The position numbers were made by a program, and so were the translations under genes. 64,000 bases of DNA from assembly GCA_013076295.1 (NCBI GenBank), contig RQOL01000616.1:1922001-1986000 (forward strand), written 5' to 3'. This DNA is from Sanderia malayensis. Its lineage: Eukaryota; Cnidaria; Scyphozoa; Semaeostomeae; Pelagiidae. The notes beneath the pieces were generated by a model that saw nothing but the letters and a program-made list of their open reading frames with translations, did not search any database and was not told the origin of the DNA. Of the stretch, positions 54,836-64,000 are shown piece by piece; position 1 is the stretch's first letter; each line of letters begins with the position of its first letter.

Positions 54836-56959
54836 TTATAGCGGATCCTTCTCGGGGCAACGAAATTAGTCGTCTATCGTTCTCTATTACTATTCCCTTG
54901 AAGTAAAATTGAGGAAAACCGCATCAAAAAGTAATTAACATGTTACTTACATAAAACTAAATTAATTAAACATCAAAACGCTATCCATTCAGTCACGAAA
55001 TAAAATTGCAAATGTCATGCAAAAGCATCGCAACAATCAGCCCTTTCGGTAGTGTTTAATCTAATCATGGGCTATATAGCTGAACTTCATTATTCAAGGA
55101 AATATTTCGGTCAATTCCGCAGGGTTAAATGTAGTAACAGATTCCATTTTGCAAATCTCAATTTAGTTATTTCTGGGGTGAGCGAAGTTGATAAGATCTT
55201 AAAGTGTACTAAAACATCAAACTAAATTATGATCCATATCGTATATTTTATACTTGATTTATAAGATAAGAGCTGATACTATATTCATTACGAAAATTAC
55301 AGATAATGGTGTCACCACACCTAACGACTCACAAAGAGAACTACCTTATCACAAATACACGTTTTGCAACAGGCTATAAGAGTAGCAGTGGCATAACCAG
55401 ATCTATACCACAACTACTGATAGGCTAACAGTAACAGTAATAGTGGTATAGACCTGCAATGGGGGATAAACGTCCCTGGGACACCTGAAAAACTCAGATG
55501 AAAATGCTACGTTTCTGCAAACTTTGTTCTCTGTGAGCAGAATGCGACCCCTCTCCCCCCCAAGCAATGTTGTCTTGTGCACAAGTCTTTTCTCATCGCC
55601 GTGCCCAAAGAACTCCCGCGACATTCAATACAACAGCTTCTACATACAACATTGTTTGGGGGAGGAGGAGGAAGGAACTAAGCGTGCAAAACGTGTGAAA
55701 ACCCAAGTGTCCTAGGACTTTTCTTCCCTATGTGGTTATATTTCAGTTGGTTGTGTGGATCGTTGTGAACGAAGACAGCTTCTTCTATCTTCCAAGCCAA
55801 AAATCCAAAATACAAACGAGACCGGTGCAAACGTTTCCTTATGTTGTGAAATTTGTAAAACGAGGGTGAGTTAAGTAACTCGCTACATGAGCCCCAGATT
55901 GCTTGAATTGATCAACTCTGTCAAACAACAGTAGAGGGAAGCAATAGATCAAGATAAATTGTATAAAAAGATAGGTCATGGGACTAGATATTCAGTTCGT
56001 TTTACCAATGCATTTCTCCTTCTCAACTGTCACATAACCTGAAAGCTGCATTTCTACTCAACACATTGCATACTCGGGGGAAAATATAGCAGAAACTCGC
56101 AGTGTCTCGCTAATAATGTGTTATTTCTTCTTATTAGAAAGAACAACAAAAACAATTAAAGTATATAAACAGTGATCTCACTAGTCAGGCAACCAACGAG
56201 CGATTTCCGTGTTTCACTTAAATATGAATAACACATGCTTAAATATTCAATGCTGTTAAAACGTATGCTAACGTCTTAAAGCAATTAGACATTTTCACGC
56301 GGTGTTATTCATCTGTGAACGAAATCCGCGCGGTAGAAAGCGTTGGTGAGGCATGACGGAAAAGCGGAAAGCGGGGCCTCTCAAATAAAGGCTCTGCAAT
56401 CACAGCCATGTAGATTTATCATTATTTTTGTTATTTCAATATAGCAGTGACTAACAGCAGATCATTTCAAATCTCCATTAGTCCGCCCCAAAATAAAACA
56501 AAGTAACAAAATTGAACAATGTCACAGTTAACCAGATTAAGTCTGCCTACATGTTTGCCAACTCGAAAATGCAAAACAACCCAAATAAAAAACTGAATGT
56601 GCCAGAGAATAAGGGAAAATACTTTCATGGTTGACAAGTAATCAGATAAATGCAACAAAACAAGTCTAAATGAACAATTCCAGATGACTGTGTTACATAG
56701 AGCTTGGACATTAAGCTTACATGTTTTGAAACGACTCTCAAAAATGACCAACTATTTATAACTTATAACTTGGTACTTATAATTTAAAATGAAAGACTCA
56801 GGGTCGATAGATGAGACACATTTTTGCCATTATTTGAAAGTAACCTTGGCTATAACTTTGAAAGCATTAAGAAACAAATAGAAAATATTCTAGAACAATT
56901 ATAATCGCAAATTAACACTTCGTAAAAATATAATAAATATGAAGCTTGAACTTAATTAT
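54836..56959. other. intergenic, nothing recognised
   Basis: No supported gene. A short inverted repeat (CTATACCAC / GTGGTATAG) lies at about 55405-55452. The right end should include the 3'UTR of the collagen/fibrinogen gene. Confidence 0.4.
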
Positions 56960-58771
56960 TTAAGTTTTAAATCTGATTTTCATTTCAGTTTTCTTCAAGG
57001 AGTAATAATGTCTCTTCCAGTGGTACCAATTAACACCATTGGCAAATGACTTGTGATTTCCATTCAAATATTTACCATTCAAGTTTGAAAGATGGCATTT
57101 TTCGTACCACCATGCACCATGATAATTAGTTGCACAACTTGCACCCGAAACATCATTATCTCTGTCTTTCGTTGAAAATGCATGACCATTGTGGAGTTGA
57201 AAGGAATCCCCGGCTGTTCCTTTGTAACCTGCAACATGCAATCGATACTTGCTGGCCTCGCTATCAATAGAAAATGAACTGTACTCTGCAAATGCCTTGT
57301 TTCCCTGCGTATCTTCGAGATCAAACCGAATCATCGTGTTTTTTTGTTTTGTCAATCGATGAATCAGATCGTTTCCAAGCCAAAATTCTTTTCTCAAATT
57401 GCCAAATCCCTTCTTATAGTCATCCCAATTCAAATAGAAATCTTGAGATCCATCCATGCGTCTCTGGATCACAGTCCATCCTTTGTCATCTGTTTCCATG
57501 TCACAATAAACATTGAATGGTTGTCCTTCATCTGGCCGAATAAAGTACACTCCGTTTTTGCGGTACCCATTTTTAAAGAGTTCAGAGCAATGAGCATTGG
57601 GCACAATTTGCACCATTACATATCCAGTGGACGAACCGATTTCATTGTGTGCAGAACAAATGTACAGCCCACTGTCTCCAATAGCAGGTTTTTTTAACAC
57701 CAACTTTAATCCCTTCCCTTGTCCCACTGGGATAACTGTTCCAGCTCTCGCTCCAGAAACCTTTTGCCAACTGATAACTGAAATTGGATTAGAACTCACG
57801 TTGCAAATAATTTCTACCCTTTCGCCTGGAATTGCTGTCACGACTGCAGTTGAAAGATAAACACGAGGCTTAAACTGAACATCGAGTCTTGTCTCGGTGC
57901 TCGCTTGCCCTAATATATTCTCTGCAACACATCGAATAACGCCAGCATCAACACGCTGGATATTTATAACTTCCAAACGCCCATCTTTGTAAATCTTGTA
58001 TCTTTTATCTGTTGATCTTGATGGAAAGATCCACTTCAAGGTTGGCGTTGGATTCCCTGTTGCTTCACAGTACAATGTGAGGTTACTAGATTCACGATAC
58101 TTGGATACTCTTTCGAATGGATTCACAATTCTTGCTTTCTCAATCGATTTACCGTGCATTCCCCTATCTCCTTTCTCTCCTTTCAATCCTCTGATTCCTT
58201 GAGGTCCACTTGGTCCAGGTTTTCCCATTGGCCCAAATGGCCCTGTATCGCCCTTTGGACCTTTGAGTCCACGTGGACCAGATTTACCTCTTGGCCCAAA
58301 TGGCCCCGTATCACCCTTTGGACCTTTGAGCCCACGTGGACCTCTCTCTCCTTTCTTCCCTGGACAACATATAATAGTTTTGCTTATATTATTGTTAATT
58401 CCATGGGCATTTAATTTACCATTCTTCAACAATAATATAAAGTTAACTGCTTCAGGCAAATACCACTGCTCATTTCCTGAAACATGTCTTCTCTTTCTTA
58501 TCGTTTGTTCTTCCTTGATCTTGTCCATTGTAATAATGTTGTATTTTGGTTCCTTTAATGCTGATTCCAATTTCTTTTCCAATTCCTTCTGTTTGAATTT
58601 AAGGAAGTTGATTTGGATCAATGTTTCATTCTCGACGTTCCTCAATGAAAATCTCATATGAACTGTCTCGAATACAAGAACCAACAACACAAGACCATAA
58701 ACAATGTTTCCAAGTTGCTCTGTGAGCAGAATGCAGCGGGGTTTTTTGGTTTGCATCATCGTTTCATTCAT
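56960..58771 (-). CDS. type II membrane collagen/Ig/fibrinogen-domain protein
   Basis: Intronless 603-residue ORF. Order: cytosolic tail (1-20), one TM helix (about 21-38), coiled-coil-like stem (about 43-75), RKRR furin-type site (92-95), CC pair (135-136), an uninterrupted collagen stretch of 24 Gly-X-Y triplets (138-209), Ig domain 1 (Cys 235/281), Ig domain 2 (Cys 323/372), and a fibrinogen C-terminal domain (about 392-602). The last has [18 protein letters not shown] and the Ca-site region [11 protein letters not shown] with Cys 546/559. Fibrinogen domains of this type bind acetylated or other glycans in ficolins, FIBCD1 and mollusc FREPs. The layout suggests a trimeric cell-surface recognition receptor that could be released by furin-like cleavage; that role is inferred. 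The collagen part contains a 21-residue internal duplication ([17 protein letters not shown] repeated). The missing introns suggest a retrocopy origin or secondary intron loss. Confidence 0.92.
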   Translation of the reverse strand: MNETMMQTKKPRCILLTEQLGNIVYGLVLLVLVFETVHMRFSLRNVENETLIQINFLKFKQKELEKKLESALKEPKYNIITMDKIKEEQTIRKRRHVSGNEQWYLPEAVNFILLLKNGKLNAHGINNNISKTIICCPGKKGERGPRGLKGPKGDTGPFGPRGKSGPRGLKGPKGDTGPFGPMGKPGPSGPQGIRGLKGEKGDRGMHGKSIEKARIVNPFERVSKYRESSNLTLYCEATGNPTPTLKWIFPSRSTDKRYKIYKDGRLEVINIQRVDAGVIRCVAENILGQASTETRLDVQFKPRVYLSTAVVTAIPGERVEIICNVSSNPISVISWQKVSGARAGTVIPVGQGKGLKLVLKKPAIGDSGLYICSAHNEIGSSTGYVMVQIVPNAHCSELFKNGYRKNGVYFIRPDEGQPFNVYCDMETDDKGWTVIQRRMDGSQDFYLNWDDYKKGFGNLRKEFWLGNDLIHRLTKQKNTMIRFDLEDTQGNKAFAEYSSFSIDSEASKYRLHVAGYKGTAGDSFQLHNGHAFSTKDRDNDVSGASCATNYHGAWWYEKCHLSNLNGKYLNGNHKSFANGVNWYHWKRHYYSLKKTEMKIRFKT

Positions 58772-60159
58772 AGTCGCCGCTCTAAATTGCAGGCAATGTG
58801 AAGCTTTGGAAGTACTGTAAGCAATTTAATCTCTATTTTAAAATTATCTTCCGCTTTTGCGAGCTCAGATAACTATTATCATGACGCAATGAGTTAACAC
58901 GTGGGTCACGCAAATCAACACGGGCTGAAAAATGCCAGCCGAGGGCGACTTTCTGGTGTATGGGAAAGATTACAATTTACTCGTTTTATTACAAAAAATA
59001 TAACAAATAAAACTTGTTTGATTTCATTTTCAAATCGAGGGCGAAATGAATGAAAATCCAAACGATGAACATCCAGCAGAGTCCTATCCAATCAGAGTTA
59101 ACTCACTTAGAGTTCTGATTTGATTTACCAGCAGACTTATTCTATTCTTATTCAAACTAACACGAACAAATGCCAAGAAAATTCAAATTCAATGCCAATT
59201 AATGCATGGAATGCCTTTGCTCCCAGAGACGCACTCAACTCATAAAGCGTCGTAAACAAGCAGAGCAATTGACTTAGATATCTTCGAAGGCTCCGTTACC
59301 TATACGAAGCATGGCTGGGGCTTAATTCAATGTCTGTGACTGAATATAGATCATTAAGGGCAGTGGGTTGTCAAGAGCACATTCGTTACAATGGTGGTAA
59401 ATCTGAGCTCTTGGCACCCTCTGAAGCATCAAAACCCAATCCTCTAGTGATTGATACTAAAAAATGTTTGAAACTGTTCGAAGGGCTACATGTATGCATG
59501 CCCTCACTCTATTGTGCACTCGTTGCTTCAGGGTACACGTTTCTACTACAGCCTATTAAAATATGACGTAGCTTACTATGATCTTCAAAGATTGCCACCA
59601 AGAGATGACTCAATCACTGAGGTGATTCCAGTCTCCCCTCCATTCCATTTTCAAACCTATTCTTGAAACTTGAGTCATAAAAACAGTGGACGTGAAGAAA
59701 ACACCGAATGAAAAAGATGTTTTAATCTAAGAAAACCCCTTTTAAAATACCAATATGTGTTCCGAAAATACATTTTATTTGTGAAATATTGTTATATAAT
59801 TTTCTGTTTTGAATGTTGCTATGCATGCATGATTGCTAAAAAGGTAAAATGATGATGATATAATATCAATAATATCCTAAGCCCAAGTTCATCCTAACTT
59901 GAAGCTTGTCATCAGCCTCGCTTCCAGTCACTGTCTTTTAAACTAGGCTTCAATAAAATATCTCTATTTTGTTCTGGTGTGCTTGAGTACGTGTCTACTT
60001 CTAAACATATCAGCTGTTAACTATTGACTTTGTGTAAACACCGATGCCTTACTTATACTAGATGCACTTACTTGAAAGTAGTATGGCTTTGAATGTTATC
60101 TTTTTCTCCTTGTGATGATAATGATACCAGATTGTCCATAAGATGACGTCATCGGGCAA
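58772..60159. other. upstream of the collagen/fibrinogen gene; no gene seen
   Basis: Contains the promoter side of the minus-strand gene. The small plus-strand ORF at 59330-59566 lacks recognisable content. No other signals. Confidence 0.4.
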
Positions 60160-63100
60160 TTAGGCCAATACCTTCTTCGTCCATTCATACGCAACAAACA
60201 GGGCGGCATTGGCGGGAAACGCTCGCAGTAGACAGGGCACCACTCCTCTATACAACGCACGCGGACCTAGGAGTAATACAACATTAGTAAATAGCATTCA
60301 TGTTGCATATTCTGTACAGGCAATCAGTTGGGCTACAGTGGAACTTTTATAATAAATAATATCATCACATGTGAGCTTGAGTGCTAATTATCATAATATT
60401 ATAACAAATTATGATGATCTTACAGAAGATCAAATCCAGTCTGAAAATGTCAATTCTATATATATATCTTAATTCCTATAACATTAAAAATTGTCTTACA
60501 AGTGTTTGTCTGTTTGTCATGAGTGGATGCAAACTATTGCAGAATACTTCACAACAACAACAACGAACGGGCGTCACGTAACCTAGGCAACTCATGAACG
60601 TGGCATTTTCCCAGCATGCTATTGGAAGCCGAATTTGTCTTACAAGGAGAACAACGACTGCTCTAGCTCTAGTAAATGTTTTGCAACCGTACGCACTATT
60701 TTTGCTGAGCCAAGATATTCTTTACATTCCACCCCACCGGAAATCCCCCATTCCCCACCCGGCCAAATCAATCCACCCACTTGGGTGAGACATTTAGGGG
60801 GATGTCTTTTGGGGCAGATAAGCAGACGCCAATGGCTAGACAAGATTGAAATTCAGTGAATTGCAGATTCATCCACACCATTCACAGAATCTATCGTTTA
60901 CCATGACACAATTCTGCTGCACAGCATTAAAAAGCCTGCTCTGACACAGCTTCGTTGCATGACCCGAATCGTCTTAATAAATACAAACCATCCCCTGAGG
61001 CCTTAAGCGCAAAACAATCTAACAATCATAGATGGATTTTTTGACAAGATTAACTCAATTCTATGACGCACTAATGGAAAATCTATTCTATTATCGACAT
61101 GATTAATATGCTATCCAATATACGATGCATTCTTTGCGATGTTTCGCCCAACAATCGTTTTAATAGATTATCCTCGTAAGCGTCCAAGAATCCAATCAGT
61201 TTATCCATTCAACGATTTTCAGCCCACATCACAGTTGCAGTATTCATGATGGTAAAACTTGCAATAAATTCTAGATTATCGTGATATCCTTGTTGCCTTG
61301 TTTAAATTCATTTGCAAGAGCGCTTAACCTACATCCTTATTCCAAGGGATTTAAAAAATAAAGGCTATTCATCGTCGTGTTTCGGCAAAAAGTCAAACAA
61401 CAAGAGAAACAGGTGAGTTAAACAAACAAGAGAGAAGCAAGTGTATTTTGCTTCGTCCCAGGCCAAGCTCTCCATATTAAAAAACATAAAATATCTCAGC
61501 GGTTGCATGCTCTAGGTAATAGCATACTGGACTGCATTAAAGTCAACAAAAATTGCTACAAATTTCTCATATAACTATAGATTTCATAGCAATTACACCC
61601 GACATCTCTAAAGAGTATATTAGAAATTAACACGAAGTTAAGAATTGATTGTCTGGAGGTTGCAAATCCAGCAACGTTTTAACATCCCCAGCTAAACAAG
61701 CGGTAATGTTGCAGAACGAGCTCACATCAAAAATTATACAACTTAACCTTCTGGAAATTATGTAATTCCGCGCTGCTTATGCTTATCAATAGATAAGGGA
61801 GATAGCTTAGAGGGGAAAATTTAGGATCGATCCAAAACTAGAGGTGAAATAAACTCATAAACGCAAACTGACTCCAAATCTACAGCGCACTGCGGTCTAC
61901 TTTGATCATGCGCCGCTTCAAACGACATTCACCGCGCGATCAATTAAGCATTCTCCGCGCGGAGTTCAAATCCACCGACGCGGTTGATACGCATGCGCGT
62001 TCATACGTTCTATTTTGCAAAGAAAAAACATGCCGCACACAGACACATGTTATTTTCGTTTGCCCTCGTAAACACATTGCCTGTTATCGCTTGACCATTA
62101 AAGACATTCTTTTAACTAACTTTGTCAATATAATAATCTAGTTGTGTTAATATGCCATGATACAATAAACTACGAGCCTCTGATTCCACTATGGCCAGAG
62201 CAAAGGCACCGAGCTAAAAGACATCAAAAGATTAGCTTAATAAATCCGTCCCTACTGCTACTAATCAATTCAGTTTGCAAATTTCCTCCTTGTAAACAAT
62301 CTCTTTAGTTTGCATTATGCGAAAATTGATGAGCTAACTGTGGTATTTGCAAACACTGGATATTTCTCGTTCCCAAAAGGAAGGCATTAATTTGTACTTT
62401 CCTTTGATTAGAATAATAATTCTTAGGCAGCTTTTCGAACCGTGTCATCAACATAGCAATAAACATTATGCCATAAAAGAAAATTCTTCAGATTTTCGGT
62501 GGCCTGACGTGGGTAATCGTAACATGGTTACTATTCAAATTTTGTATTTCCGCTCCACAAATCAGCATACGAAGAAAGTAATAGATTTTTCGTTTTTAAT
62601 AATTAATATCTGTTCAGGAAACCTTGGTCTAAAATTTTTAATATGGTACAAGATCGCATCAGTTGCTTTGTTGCTCTTTCATCTCCAAACATGCCGCTCA
62701 ATTTTGCCGCGAAACCGCTGATATTCGTCACGAAACCGCTCCACTTTGCAGCAAAATAAAAGCAGCGAGCTGCCTAGAAAATTGCTCGCTTGAATCGCAC
62801 TGACAAAATAACACACCAACTCTCTTCCGATGTGGTCTACTTGTAGATTCAAACGTTTACATCATTCTGATTTTGAACCAGCAAATCAAAACTTTGTCTG
62901 CATACAGTCAAATCTGCATACTTCGAACTCGTGTAATTCGAACTCTATCTAATTCGAACGAAATTCTCCGTCCCTTCAAGGATCACTAAATTGAACCAAT
63001 TCTTATAAAACAAACCTCTATAATTCGAACTTCTTGTAATTGAAACATTTTCACGCTTCCCCAGGGTGTTCGAATTAGACAGAGGTGATTGTAATACAAA

Positions 63101-63626
63101 CAGGGTTTTTTAAATAAAAATGCAGAGATGTACAATAGAACCGGGTTGCTGGTTGCTGTGTTGAAGCAGTAATTCTCAGCTTTCAAATGCAAACTTCATG
63201 CTCAAAATAATATTTGTTTGCTTTTTCGTTATTTTCGTTTTATTATTTTAGTGTTCGTTCTCGATATCGTTGTTCATTCAATTAAAAATTTTAGAATTGC
63301 GCAGTTTTTTCTTCAGAAATGTACAAACATTGTTAGAGCTGCATTGTGTAGAGCTGGACGTTAAAAAATCTGTCATGCAACCCTGTTAGTCCCGTCTGAT
63401 GTCCAAGCTATCCACTGATAACTAGTACAAAACAAAAGGTCTGCAGGGGGTTCGTGCTACACTCATATGCTTCTGTATTACTACTCATATAATGGAGAAT
63501 GCTGTTATTATCCGTGACTAGTTTAAGCTCCTAATAATAGGGATGAATCAATTAAAAAAACAAACCTTCGTTCTTGATAATTGTTTTCAAATAATGATAA
63601 AATCCATACGCTTTGCCAGTATCAAC
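60160..63626 (-). CDS. SLC25 mitochondrial carrier, last two exons (partial)
   Basis: Exons 63566-63626 and 60160-60266 join in frame (phase 1) across a 3.3-kb intron and end at TAA. The joined peptide reads VDTGKAYGFYHYLKTIIKNE then GPRALYRGVVPCLLRAFPAN and ALFVAYEWTKKVLA. This is the end of the third carrier repeat: matrix helix, [DE]G motif, and TM6 with RAFPANAALF. The RAFPxNxxxF pattern is typical of the carnitine/ornithine/basic amino acid branch (SLC25A15, A20, A29, A45, A48); which one cannot be told from 55 residues. Such carriers exchange metabolites across the inner mitochondrial membrane. The rest of the gene lies right of 64000. Confidence 0.85.
60267..63565. other. intron of the SLC25 carrier gene
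   Basis: 3.3 kb without another supported exon. A G/C-rich patch lies at 61905-62000 and a pogo-like MITE at 62905-63091. The small ORFs are not convincing. Confidence 0.5.
62905..63091. mobile_element. 187-bp pogo/Tigger-like MITE
   Basis: Ends CAGTCAAATCTGCATACTTCGAAC and (reverse complement) CAATCACCTCTGTCTAATTC, with TA on both flanks (62903-62904, 63092-63093). The interior repeats TAATTCGAAC, as in pogo/Tigger termini. Confidence 0.6.
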
Positions 63627-64000
63627 CTGCAAATCACAAATATAAATAATCATTGACTGATACCGATGCAAACAGCATTTTTCGTGTTAACTTAAAACAC
63701 ATGGCTCGGGAGGCGTAGGAACGTAAAAACAAGTGGAGAGGGAGGAGGACTACAATAAAAAAAGGGACATGTGACAGGTGTTTACTCTCAAGAGAGGTGA
63801 ACTTTATCCATAAAAAGGGCACGCTTCATGATTAGCAGAAAAGTTAAGAGGTATCGACTCCTCCGCCATTGGAATCACTCCTCTATGTTATGTGTCTTCT
63901 TCGACAAAGCCATTGCAATAAGGAGACAAATAGAGTAGAGAACTAAAATAGCAGTGGAAGCCAAGAGCTCACAAATCTGCGACAGTCTTATGAGATCATT
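63627..64000. other. right edge, intron of the SLC25 carrier gene
   Basis: No further exon could be placed with confidence before the window ends. Confidence 0.4.

Noticed and set aside
58154..58661. Plus-strand ORFs rich in Pro/Trp opposite the collagen region
   Set aside because: Antisense shadows of the Gly-X-Y repeats.
61902..62141. 79-codon plus ORF in a G/C-rich patch
   Set aside because: Lies in the carrier intron with no domain or splice support.

Overview
The window is nuclear DNA of an animal. Genes have many short exons with GT-AG introns (one U12-type intron), there are TTAGGG-type repeats, and several small DNA transposons. The gene content (DRAM, ZCCHC10, ALG8, alpha-tubulin, a complete FREM2-like basement-membrane protein, a collagen/Ig/fibrinogen type II membrane protein, an SLC25 carrier) fits an early-branching invertebrate. 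A cnidarian, probably an anthozoan, is my best guess, but that is inference; no marker in the window proves the species.

Layout. 1-1217 (minus): the first five coding exons of a DRAM-type lysosomal/autophagy membrane protein, continuing off the left edge. 1797-2590: a 144-bp satellite that carries TTAGGG tracts and ends about 40 bp before the ZCCHC10 start codon. 2628-3364 (plus): ZCCHC10, three exons. 3424-4683 (minus): a single-exon beta-1,3-galactosyltransferase-type enzyme, tail to tail with ZCCHC10. 5226-10099 (plus): ALG8, 13 exons, head to head with the glycosyltransferase. 12544-17121 (plus): a divergent alpha-tubulin, six exons. 17260-18001 (minus): ORFs of an unrecognised, probably membrane-anchored gene.

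18.5-24.8 kb is a roughly 6.3-kb compound satellite with mirror organisation. It runs: a 23-bp minisatellite (69-bp higher-order unit); a 210-bp satellite; a core with three identical 14-bp palindromes and a hairpin; a diverged inverted copy of the 210-bp unit; then a second 23-bp minisatellite (92-bp higher-order unit) that matches the reverse complement of the first. This is the most unusual structure in the window.

26903-48794 (minus): a complete FREM2-like gene in 20 coding exons. I could join all of them in frame into a 3097-residue protein with signal peptide, 12 CSPG repeats, 5 Calx-beta domains, a furin-type site, one TM segment and a PDZ-ligand C-terminus. Its introns hold a Harbinger-like MITE, a tRNA-derived SINE candidate and palindromes. 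48.8-56.9 kb has no convincing gene, only a mariner/pogo-type MITE and a decayed BTG/Tob-like remnant. 56960-58771 (minus): the intronless type II membrane protein with coiled coil, collagen stalk, two Ig domains and a fibrinogen head. 60160-63626 (minus): the last two exons of an SLC25 mitochondrial carrier that continues off the right edge.

The genes share no single pathway. ALG8 (N-glycan precursor, ER) and the GT31 enzyme (Golgi glycan extension) both act in glycosylation and share a bidirectional promoter interval. FREM2 and the collagen/fibrinogen protein are both extracellular adhesion or recognition proteins. All exon joins were made by hand from splice consensus and reading-frame continuity; none is transcript-verified.
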